Shown here piece by piece: positions 45,228 to 52,606 of a DNA stretch of 64,000 nt. The notes under the pieces are model-generated. The model was given only the letters and a program-made list of their open reading frames with translations, ran no database searches and was not told where the DNA came from. Within the stretch, counting starts at the first letter, position 1. Every line of letters starts with the position of its first letter. The position numbers and the translations under genes are program-made. The stretch is from an uncultured Thalassolituus sp. (lineage in GTDB: Bacteria; Pseudomonadota; Gammaproteobacteria; Pseudomonadales; Oceanobacteraceae). The stretch lies in assembly GCA_913061435.1 (NCBI GenBank), contig CAJXUK010000007.1, positions 1-64,000 of the forward strand, given 5' to 3'.

Positions 45228-47540
45228 TTAGAGTGAGCCTAGAAAGCCTAAAAAGTTATGGGTGGCTGCATCTTGGCTTTTGTCGCTTTTTGCCTCAATC
45301 GCAGCTTGAAGGGCTTGCTCGGCATCAGGCAGCGCCAACGTGTGTTCTTTCACTGTTTTTGTCTCTAAATTGGTGATTCTCATGCTGTTTGAATGGGTGA
45401 GTAAACGCACCACACTGCCTTTTTCGATGGCGTCATCGGATAGCACTTCAATAAGGTGTTTTAGCATACATGTGTTGCGATAATGGGTTTTGTACCACGC
45501 CTGCATGCTTTCACTAGTGACAAAGTTGATGGCCTCCTGAACCCTTTCCAGGTTATGCGTCTGCACCTTTAAATCTTTTATAAGTAGAGCAATAGCTTCA
45601 TCATCGTGGGCGACATGGCAGGACGATGAGCAAAGCGCGCATTGTGTTTCAAACTCTGACATGTAAGTACAAGGTGATAGGGCGAGGTTCTGAGTGCAAA
45701 ACCCTGTTTCATGAGTAAACGTCGGCATTTCATTGTCGATGGCCTCATTGTATTGGTTCATGGTTCTAATACGCTGACTGACCTTCTCTTTAACGTCGTT
45801 TTCTAGCTCATTAGAGTAAGTGATATCCCCAATCACCGAGGCGTTCTGGGCGTCCGTGGTATGGATATAATCCAGGGTTTGCTCTGCACTCTTTCGACCA
45901 GACAGGAGGGTAATGAGGAGGTGAGGCAGCCCTTTTTTCGCAAGGTAATCATTTTGCCAATGCCTCAGTTGGTGAGGCCTGAGCGCAAAATCGGAGGCAA
46001 ACCCGTGGCGCTCAAAGAGAGTCAGTCGTGATTTATTGTGTTTAATTAACCCATCATCAAATAAACCACTGAGTGAACTAATCGACACCAAAAGGAAAGG
46101 GTGTTTTATTCTGCCGCCCATCTGCTTTTTTGTATACATAAACAGCGCGTGTTCAACATCGACAGACTTCGATTTGTTACGATTGTATCCATTGAGTTGA
46201 GATTGATTCATCTCGATGATGTGATTTTGAAACTCAGCCACAGTGAGTGTTTGTTGGCCTGCTAAATACTTATTACGTTGCGACTTATTAATTAAATTAC
46301 ATCCTGTCAGCACCCGAACGTAAGGGCAGTTAGTCTTAAACACAAGTGTGTCGAGCGGCTCCAACTGCACGATGGGTTTGATGAACTTTGGGTTAGTGAT
46401 TGATACATCGATTGCCCCTTTTGTGTCAGGTGAGACTCGGACGCATTTGCCACTGCCGTCAAAAAAGCCCAGCAGCAAGCCCAGATGTAAAAGGTGAATG
46501 GGCTTGTTCATGGATGGCTTAAGCAGGGCGATGTTCTCGTCGCTCGGTTCAAAGTCACCCAGTACGTCTTTCAGCGGGCGAGTAGGTTTTCTATAGAACC
46601 GAGCGAGCGCCCTGGCAGGCTCTGTCGCTAGGAGGGTGTAGTGCAAGGCTCTGTCTACTCTCTTAACCATTTCGGCATTGATGTGATTTTGATTGTCCTT
46701 ATACCCCTTTGAGCCTCGCCAGTTCAGATAATGCACCGTTTTTTCTTGTCCATCGACAACTTGCGTATGGCGCTGTATGCGTTGTGTTGTCAGAAGCGCT
46801 TGCTCTGCGCCGATGCGATTGGGCGACGCCATGCCCAGCGCTGCCATGGTGCAGCAAAAGCTGTCTCGCTGATCTTTCGTGGCAGCGATAAGCGGTTGCC
46901 AAGCTTCAACATTGTTTTTGTCGTCATCCTGATAGGGCGGAATAACATCATGAAAGATAGCGCCGAGCGCCAAAAGCGCTTTTTCCGAAGGCAGTTTGTT
47001 TTTTTCTGCCGCCAGTGCGTCATCACCACTTTTACTTCGTAAACTTTCAGTGGTGGTGTTAATACACGGCTGGCAGCTTTTGGGCAGCATTTTATGATGG
47101 TGTAGCCAGTCGATGAAGCTCGTTAGGCTGGCTGAGTTTGTCATCGAGTCGGCGGCGTGTTGAATCGTTTCAAGGGAGGCAGAGGCGACATTCTCATCTA
47201 AGCGGCAAAGGAAAAATCTTGCATTCGTGATTTTATCTCTCTTGCGGTTTGTGCCTATGTTTTCTTTTAATACATCAAGTGTATAGGCAAATAATAAGCC
47301 GTGTGTTTCAGGTGCCAATCGATCATCTTCTGTGAAGCGTGTGTTTATGTTTGGTTTGTTTTTATTCAGGTTACAAAAGAGAGTATTGAGGGTTCTGCCT
47401 CCGCTGTCGGTGAACGTCACCGCCATGTCATCCCATGACGCAGGCACACCCTGAGCGTTAGTAAAGCCCATCAGCGGCTGCGCTTTCTTTCTGGCTATGT
47501 AAGCACGTTGGTTATCAATGTAGCGATTTATCGTGCTCAT
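45228..47540 (-). CDS. Large tyrosine-recombinase-like protein, 770 residues (third of trio)
   Basis: The C-terminal half has recognisable tyrosine recombinase boxes: box I 'LGMASPNRIGAEQALL' with the Arg, box II 'LRPHQLRHWQNDYLAKKGLP' with HxLR, 'LLSGRKSAEQTLDYIHT' with the candidate nucleophilic Tyr, and Arg in place of the usual His/Trp after Gly. After this is a Cys cluster 'CALCSSSCH' with further Cys upstream, probably a zinc knuckle. At 770 residues it is much longer than phage integrases and close in size to the VPA1269-type proteins I recall from Vibrio islands. It follows the second recombinase by two bases. All three probably act together on the island ends. Confidence 0.78.
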   Translation of the reverse strand: MSTINRYIDNQRAYIARKKAQPLMGFTNAQGVPASWDDMAVTFTDSGGRTLNTLFCNLNKNKPNINTRFTEDDRLAPETHGLLFAYTLDVLKENIGTNRKRDKITNARFFLCRLDENVASASLETIQHAADSMTNSASLTSFIDWLHHHKMLPKSCQPCINTTTESLRSKSGDDALAAEKNKLPSEKALLALGAIFHDVIPPYQDDDKNNVEAWQPLIAATKDQRDSFCCTMAALGMASPNRIGAEQALLTTQRIQRHTQVVDGQEKTVHYLNWRGSKGYKDNQNHINAEMVKRVDRALHYTLLATEPARALARFYRKPTRPLKDVLGDFEPSDENIALLKPSMNKPIHLLHLGLLLGFFDGSGKCVRVSPDTKGAIDVSITNPKFIKPIVQLEPLDTLVFKTNCPYVRVLTGCNLINKSQRNKYLAGQQTLTVAEFQNHIIEMNQSQLNGYNRNKSKSVDVEHALFMYTKKQMGGRIKHPFLLVSISSLSGLFDDGLIKHNKSRLTLFERHGFASDFALRPHQLRHWQNDYLAKKGLPHLLITLLSGRKSAEQTLDYIHTTDAQNASVIGDITYSNELENDVKEKVSQRIRTMNQYNEAIDNEMPTFTHETGFCTQNLALSPCTYMSEFETQCALCSSSCHVAHDDEAIALLIKDLKVQTHNLERVQEAINFVTSESMQAWYKTHYRNTCMLKHLIEVLSDDAIEKGSVVRLLTHSNSMRITNLETKTVKEHTLALPDAEQALQAAIEAKSDKSQDAATHNFLGFLGSL

Positions 47541-47542
47541 AT

Positions 47543-49183
47543 CTACGCTCCTAGTTTCAGGATTTTTCGCTCTTCACACAGAGCAATCGTCACTTGGATA
47601 TAAAGAATGATGGTTTGCAGCCGTTTGACTGTGGCGGGGTGCCCTGATTGACTGTTAATCGCCAGTTTGCGCTCGGCTTTATCCAGATATGGCTGATGGT
47701 TGGCGGTTTCTAACGGTCGAAAATTATCGCAGGGGTAGCATCCCATCGGGGCGGCCCCTTTTGACTGACAACTGGCGCAATTAGCGGGGTTCAGTTTGTG
47801 CCCCATTTCTTCATCAAAAGGACTTTTAACCACAAAATCAGGGAGTTGTTGTAACTCTTTCGAAGAGACGCTATCAAAGCGTTGTATGACACTGTTCCCC
47901 GCAAAGGCTTGGTCAATTTTGATCCGTTCAGGCGATTTTAAATCAAGGTAAGATTGGATAGCCTCCACGGAGACACCTGTAATGGCGGCAACTTGTGCGG
48001 GACTTAATCCCATCCAGGCAGCAAGGGTTAACTGGGTGTGACGCCAGCGGTTATTTTTAAAGGCAAGGGGTTGATGGGCGATTCGGTCACTTTTAATGTC
48101 GAGCTTTTTATTGAAGAGGAAAGCGATGCTGCTTCTAAGGCTAAGAGAAGAGAGATGATACGCTTCGGATGTGTCGCTCACTGATTGAAAGAGTCTCTCT
48201 TTCGCCTCAAACCTTGCTGAAAATAAACTTTGGTCTGGAAACAGTGGTAGTCGTTGCATTAGTGCTTTGGTTTCACTCTCAGTCAGTGCGATGTTGCATG
48301 GGCTCAAGCTTGCACCTAAACGGGTTTCATACACTTGGTAATATTGAAGCAGCAATGTGGACAGGTTCGGATCGAGTCGATGTGAGCGTGATTCGGCATT
48401 GCGCCTAAATTCGCCGTCTTTTCCTTTAAAGGTTCGCAGGTGCAATTGCTCCACATCAGAAAAGTGATGCTGTTTCAGAGGCTGCCAATCAAGGTTACGC
48501 TCCTTGTGTGAGGTAAACGGCTGACCTACTCGCAAGAGGTCGCACCATTTGAGTTGAACTAATTGTGTGGGTCTTCTTACGATAGCGACCATCAACTGAC
48601 AAGCAAGAATATTCCTTAGGCGAGTAAAGGGTTTCGTGGTGGTAAATCCATTATCGAGCGCATGGAGCGTTTCGATTCGCAGAGCTTCTAGAAGGTTATC
48701 ACGCTCGATTTCACTGTACGCACCTGTTGTTTCATCAAGGATGCTTTTTGAGCTATCCCGTCTGCCTAGATTTTCCTCTTTAACGAGGTCATAGAGCGGA
48801 ATGAGGACTTCGCTACGATATTCAGGGCTTCGCTGACAAAATGCGTACAAAGTATCTCTTATGTTCTTTTTATAGTCCGTGAGCGTTAGCCACCATGCCT
48901 CAAATGTTGCTGGTTCTAAATACTGGCAAAGCGTTTTTAATTTGGAGGCGTGCGTAATTAGAGTGCTATAGGCGTAGTGTTTGGCCGCGTTTGCAATCGC
49001 TAGTCGAAGGTCGAGAAAAACGTCACTGTCTAACATTCGCATCCACTCAAGATTAAGGGTTTTCTTGTACCCAAGCACCCAAACATCGGAGAAGAGGTCG
49101 AACTCATAGCCTTCTGTTTTTGACTGAAAGGTGCGTTTTCCTTCATAGCCACTTTTTAAGTCATTTAATTCAAGATCATCCAT
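47543..49183 (-). CDS. Degenerate tyrosine-recombinase-like protein, 546 residues (second of trio)
   Basis: A recombinase-like fold with altered active site: box I around 'VAIVRRPTQLVQLKWCDLL', box II 'NRWRHTQLTLAAWMGL' with Asn where His is expected, then 'AAITGVSVEAIQSYLDL' keeping the Tyr but lacking the His/Trp. A zinc-finger-like 'CASCQSKGAAPMGCYPC' follows (CxxC...CxxC). The loss of two catalytic positions suggests a structural or regulatory partner and not an independent enzyme, as proposed for the accessory recombinases of Tn554-type trios. It overlaps the first recombinase stop by one base and is followed by the third after two. Confidence 0.75.
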   Translation of the reverse strand: MDDLELNDLKSGYEGKRTFQSKTEGYEFDLFSDVWVLGYKKTLNLEWMRMLDSDVFLDLRLAIANAAKHYAYSTLITHASKLKTLCQYLEPATFEAWWLTLTDYKKNIRDTLYAFCQRSPEYRSEVLIPLYDLVKEENLGRRDSSKSILDETTGAYSEIERDNLLEALRIETLHALDNGFTTTKPFTRLRNILACQLMVAIVRRPTQLVQLKWCDLLRVGQPFTSHKERNLDWQPLKQHHFSDVEQLHLRTFKGKDGEFRRNAESRSHRLDPNLSTLLLQYYQVYETRLGASLSPCNIALTESETKALMQRLPLFPDQSLFSARFEAKERLFQSVSDTSEAYHLSSLSLRSSIAFLFNKKLDIKSDRIAHQPLAFKNNRWRHTQLTLAAWMGLSPAQVAAITGVSVEAIQSYLDLKSPERIKIDQAFAGNSVIQRFDSVSSKELQQLPDFVVKSPFDEEMGHKLNPANCASCQSKGAAPMGCYPCDNFRPLETANHQPYLDKAERKLAINSQSGHPATVKRLQTIILYIQVTIALCEERKILKLGA

Positions 49184-50499
49184 TAGTCACCTCTCAGGTT
49201 GGGTACGGATTGGCTTTGGTTCTTGGAAGAGATTTCTGCTACCGTCACGGCTAATTGGAATTGGTTGTAGACGGGAGTCATTTCTGTATCTTCTACCCAG
49301 CCCATCGCAAATTTACGAAGATCTTCGATTTTGTCGGCTGAAAACCCTTTCTCTCTGGCTTTATCTTCAAAAATCTCATTCCATTTATGACGAAGTAAAT
49401 GAGGGTGGAGCGCAAACCCAATCTTATGCCCAAAGGTCTCTATGACCTTGTAGGCGGCGTTGTAAGACAATGGGTTTCCGATGGATTTTCCTTTTTCCGA
49501 GATGAAGACAAAATCATGCTTATGAGCGTTTGAGGTACTGTTGCGCACGGTTTCAATGTAGAGCTTAATAAGTTTCATTAAATCACGAGAGATGGAAACT
49601 GAGAGGGCTTTTGTTTTGTTCGAGGCAGGAAGTCGCCTGGTGTCCGTTGGATCGTTGGGCGTTCGGGTCAGTCGGAATCGAGGGTTAGCCCAATCATCCA
49701 CTAAATCACTCACCTTTAATTTCAATACCGCACCCACACGAACTCCAGTATCAATCAATATTTGGGCGATGATTTGATTGCGAAGTTTGCTCGATTTGAA
49801 CGGGTTATTAGGCGAGCGTTCTTGAATGACATCTAAAAATTCAAAGAATTTATCGGATGGGATCGACGATTCAAAAGCATCCTTAACGACGGTGTTGTCT
49901 TTTCTGGAGTGCGATATTGTAGTGCTGATATAGAGCTTAAATTTATTAAATTGATCATCCGTGCTGATTTGCTGCTCGGTCTCCGCTCTATCGTAGTGAT
50001 GGTAGATATATAGGAATTCAATGTAGGCTTTCAGGCGATTGAGGCGTTGATTAAACGTATGCGCTGACACTTCTGGCTGACTGTTGGATGTCGCATGGAT
50101 GGCATCGCTGATTCTTTTATCCGTCAGGCTAACTACTACGCTGTCTTTGTTGTCGTCTTCTGCGTCAACATAAAACTTACAAGCACGAATGTAGTTATCA
50201 ATTTCTTCGATTGATAAAAACCTACCACATGCTACACGCTCAACGAGGTCAATACTGTTGTCCATGAAAAAGCAATATAAAAACTTCAACTCATAGGCAT
50301 ATTTCTTTCGAGTGTAGAATGACGGTGGCCGTTTTGATTTTCGAGATTTTGTTGTGGAAAGTGGGGAGCCATGATTGCCGTTTAGGTAAGCATTGAGGTA
50401 CAAGCAGCAAGGTAAACCATTGCGAATCACAACGGGAAACGAATGCCCGTTCATATCCTTATATATTCTAACCTGAATTTTTTTACTTGGCCCATTCAT
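49183..50499 (-). CDS. Tyrosine recombinase, catalytically complete (first of trio, GmtY-like)
   Basis: A 438-residue integrase with all active-site boxes: Arg254 in 'LIDTGVRVGAVLKLKVSDL', a beta-hairpin Lys region ('PASNKTKALSVSIS'), 'HPHLLRH' with His367 and Arg370, Trp401 in 'MGWVED', and the nucleophile Tyr411 in 'TPVYNQF'. The N-terminal 180 residues form the SAM-like core-binding domain. It is the promoter-proximal gene of the six-gene operon and lies 107 bases from the right attachment repeat, the right place for the integrase. It recalls GmtY of Gamma-Mobile-Trio elements. It is the one member of the trio with a full catalytic set. Confidence 0.88.
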   Translation of the reverse strand: MNGPSKKIQVRIYKDMNGHSFPVVIRNGLPCCLYLNAYLNGNHGSPLSTTKSRKSKRPPSFYTRKKYAYELKFLYCFFMDNSIDLVERVACGRFLSIEEIDNYIRACKFYVDAEDDNKDSVVVSLTDKRISDAIHATSNSQPEVSAHTFNQRLNRLKAYIEFLYIYHHYDRAETEQQISTDDQFNKFKLYISTTISHSRKDNTVVKDAFESSIPSDKFFEFLDVIQERSPNNPFKSSKLRNQIIAQILIDTGVRVGAVLKLKVSDLVDDWANPRFRLTRTPNDPTDTRRLPASNKTKALSVSISRDLMKLIKLYIETVRNSTSNAHKHDFVFISEKGKSIGNPLSYNAAYKVIETFGHKIGFALHPHLLRHKWNEIFEDKAREKGFSADKIEDLRKFAMGWVEDTEMTPVYNQFQLAVTVAEISSKNQSQSVPNLRGD

Positions 50500-50605
50500 T
50501 ACATAATCTATTTTTAGTTACACGTAAATCTACCTTAATTGGTGTTTGTGGTTTTGTAAAGTGAAAAAATCTACTTGCTACCGAATTTATAGTGTTTGGT
50601 AAGAT
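50500..50605. promoter_or_regulatory. Right end of the island: operon promoter and recombinase arm sites
   Basis: These 106 bases between the integrase start and the right attachment repeat must hold the promoter of the six-gene operon. An imperfect inverted pair, TACCGAA/TTTGGTA, lies at 50580-50600, and GTAAGA/TCTTTAC spans into the repeat. These could be recombinase binding sites. Confidence 0.5.
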
Positions 50606-50618
50606 TTATTCTTTACGT
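50606..50618. repeat. Right attachment repeat, overlapping the nth stop codon
   Basis: TTATTCTTTACGT, identical to 38118-38130. On the minus strand it reads ACGTAAAGAATAA, supplying the last codon (Thr) and stop of nth, so insertion leaves the host gene intact. Confidence 0.75.
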
Positions 50619-51248
50619 TTTTTTTAGTGGGGAGTATTCGCACAAATCTTCAATAATGCACGAGCCACATTTAGGTTTACGGGCAACACAGGTATAGCGG
50701 CCATGCAATATAAGCCAGTGATGGGCATCTAAAAGAAACTCTTTAGGTATAAATCGCATCAGCTTTTGCTCTACTTCATCGACGTTTTTACCCGGTGCAA
50801 TTTTGGTGCGGTTAGACACACGAAAGATATGAGTGTCGACGGCCATTACCGGATGGCCAAAAGCGGTATTAAGGACAACATTTGCGGTTTTGCGCCCAAC
50901 ACCGGCTAGGGCTTCCAAAGCCTTGCGATCTTCGGGTACTTCACTGCCATGCAGGTCGATTAAGTCTTTGCACAGTTTGATCACATTTTTGGCTTTGCTG
51001 TTAAATAAACCAATGGTCTTAATGTATTCCTTGAGGCCGTCTTCGCCTAAAGCGTAAATAGCTGCTGGGGTATTGGCAACGGGAAACAGTTTACGCGTGG
51101 CTTTATTCACACTGACATCGGTGGCTTGTGCTGATAACGCCACTGCAACTAATAATTCAAACGGTGAAGAGTACTCTAACTCGGTCACTGGGTTGGGATT
51201 TTCATCGCGTAAGCGAGTAAATATTTGAGTGCGTTTTAGTTTGTTCAT
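50613..51248 (-). CDS. nth: Endonuclease III
   Basis: A DNA glycosylase/AP lyase for oxidised pyrimidines. The helix-hairpin-helix 'LEALAGVGRKTANVVLN' holds the catalytic Lys, 'GHPVMAVDTHIFRVSNR' the catalytic Asp, and the [4Fe-4S] loop is C-x6-C-x2-C-x5-C ('CVARKPKCGSCIIEDLC'). The frame opens to 51347, but 'MNKLKRTQIFTRLRDENPN' matches the E. coli start, giving 211 residues. Its 3' end is the insertion site of the island, and the stop codon is part of the right attachment repeat. Confidence 0.95.
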   Translation of the reverse strand: MNKLKRTQIFTRLRDENPNPVTELEYSSPFELLVAVALSAQATDVSVNKATRKLFPVANTPAAIYALGEDGLKEYIKTIGLFNSKAKNVIKLCKDLIDLHGSEVPEDRKALEALAGVGRKTANVVLNTAFGHPVMAVDTHIFRVSNRTKIAPGKNVDEVEQKLMRFIPKEFLLDAHHWLILHGRYTCVARKPKCGSCIIEDLCEYSPLKKT

Positions 51249-51395
51249 GGTCGATAACAACTTATGATAACAGCGACTTGGGTATGGGCTAAGTTTACTG
51301 GACTCAGGCTGTGTATAGAAGAGCAAAGCAATTGACAGGGTAGGCAATTTCTTACAGTATCAAAATTGATGATTTTATATACTCAAGGTCAAGCT

Positions 51396-51770
51396 ATGTC
51401 TAATACGCCCAACTTAAAAGATGCTCAGTTTAACGATTTGCAAAAATTTCAGTATCTAAGCCGTGCTAAAAATAATGCCTTAGCTGCGTATGCTTTAATG
51501 GTTTTAGGCATGTTCACCGGTATCTTTTGGTTCATTGGTGCTATTTGGGCCATGGTCAAAAAAGATGACGCTCTAAATACGCCGTATTACGACCATTATA
51601 GTAATATTATTACAACGTTTTGGTGGGGACTTATTTGGACAGTAATCGGTATGATTACGTGGATGTTAGTGGTGGGAGTATTTATTTGCGGTATCGTTTG
51701 GATTTGGGTCATTTATCGCATTATTAAAGGCTTGGCGAAAATTACATCCGACAAGCCTTACGCTGGCTAG
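51396..51770 (+). CDS. DUF4870-like small membrane protein
   Basis: A 124-residue protein with three hydrophobic segments ('AYALMVLGMFTGIFWFIGAI', 'ITTFWWGLIWTVIGMITWML', 'VFICGIVWIWVIYRIIKGL') and a cytoplasmic 'HYSNIITTFWWG' loop, in line with the DUF4870 type. The start at 51396 follows an AAGGT ribosome site; an upstream ATG at 51366 is weaker. Function is unknown. It is divergent from nth. Confidence 0.75.
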   Translation: MSNTPNLKDAQFNDLQKFQYLSRAKNNALAAYALMVLGMFTGIFWFIGAIWAMVKKDDALNTPYYDHYSNIITTFWWGLIWTVIGMITWMLVVGVFICGIVWIWVIYRIIKGLAKITSDKPYAG

Positions 51771-51801
51771 AATTAAGTGCTGGCTCAATTAATTACAGTA
51801 T

Positions 51802-52485
51802 TTAAACCCGGTTATCGCCTACGCTGTAAGCAATCGTTTGGCTGATTTCTTGCAGCGATAAACCACTCTGTTTTTGCATGTCGTTAAAAAATGCCTGCGC
51901 AGCTTTAAGCGACTTTTTGCTTTGTAATCCTCCCTCAATAATCTCATTAGCGCGTAAATAGGCTTCGATATCACGTGATAATAAAAAGGTATCTTTGCCC
52001 ATGGCTCGCAAGGCATAAGGACCGGTATTGCCTCCTAATCGAGCCCCGTGTTTTTTCAACCATGCCCATAAACCAATAATATCGTCACTGGGCCACTCCG
52101 CTATTAACTGATGGAACGCTTTGCCTTCATCTTTAGCGGTGAAGTGGATCATAGAGGCGTTGGTCATAATGGTTTTGACCTTATTGTAGTTACGTACTAT
52201 ACGTTCGTCAGATGATTTTTCTTCGAGCATTTCTGGCGGCATCATTAACAATTTTTTGATATTAAAATCCCAAAAAACTTCACGAAATCCCGGCCATTTT
52301 TTATTAATTACCGACCAATAAAAACCACTCTGAAAAATTTTACGAGTAAATTCTTCTAACCAGTCATCGTCGCTGTGTGTCATTAACTGCTGTGCATTCA
52401 GCGGTGTTGAGGTGATATAGGCGAGGGCAACTTTCCCTCCTTTACGTTTAGCCGCACGTTGTTGTATATCGAAAAATGTTTCCAT
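51802..52485 (-). CDS. DNA-3-methyladenine glycosylase I family protein
   Basis: A 227-residue Tag-like helix-hairpin-helix glycosylase. It shows the family's central region 'EEFTRKIFQSGFYWSVINKK' with 'WPGFREVFWDFN', 'RNYNKVKTIMTNA' and 'GGNTGPYALRAMGKDTFLLS' followed by 'RDIEAYLRA'. The zinc-binding Cys/His N-terminus of canonical Tag is absent, placing it in the shorter Tag-like group. The role would be removal of alkylated adenine, by family only. It lies alone between the DUF4870 gene and the fadE terminator. Confidence 0.82.
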   Translation of the reverse strand: METFFDIQQRAAKRKGGKVALAYITSTPLNAQQLMTHSDDDWLEEFTRKIFQSGFYWSVINKKWPGFREVFWDFNIKKLLMMPPEMLEEKSSDERIVRNYNKVKTIMTNASMIHFTAKDEGKAFHQLIAEWPSDDIIGLWAWLKKHGARLGGNTGPYALRAMGKDTFLLSRDIEAYLRANEIIEGGLQSKKSLKAAQAFFNDMQKQSGLSLQEISQTIAYSVGDNRV

Positions 52486-52547
52486 AATAAATGGCTAACC
52501 GTCTCTTATTAATTGTGTAAATGTATCGCTGTGGTTAACAATCGCCC

Positions 52548-52594
52548 ATAAAAAAACCCTACTCAATGGCTGTTAGTCGGCATTGAGTAGGGTT
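52548..52594 (-). terminator. Terminator after the acyl-CoA dehydrogenase gene
   Basis: AACCCTACTCAATG and CATTGAGTAGGGTT form a perfect 14-base stem with a 12-base loop. On the minus strand it ends in a run of seven Ts. Confidence 0.92.
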
Positions 52595-52606
52595 GGTTAC
52601 CGATCG

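Larger units (their letters stand above)
38118..50618. mobile_element. 12.5-kb integrated genomic island at the 3' end of nth (GMT-like)
   Basis: The 13-base direct repeat TTATTCTTTACGT occurs at 38118-38130 and 50606-50618, and the right copy covers the nth stop codon without changing the protein. Between the copies lie only accessory genes: a serine recombinase, an AFG1-type ATPase, a periplasmic binding protein, a RecD-like helicase, two small coiled-coil proteins and three tyrosine-recombinase-like proteins. The recombinase genes sit at the nth end, the usual place for an integrase next to its attachment site. The gene order (integrase, two larger recombinase-like proteins, small coiled-coil proteins, then helicase) recalls the Gamma-Mobile-Trio elements and the VPA1267-VPA1270 end of Vibrio VPaI-6. 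That likeness is from memory and untested. Confidence 0.8.

Noticed and set aside
46709-47042. Plus-strand open frames antisense to the 770-residue recombinase
   Set aside because: Low-complexity Cys/Arg/Leu translations with no start signal, typical antisense shadows.
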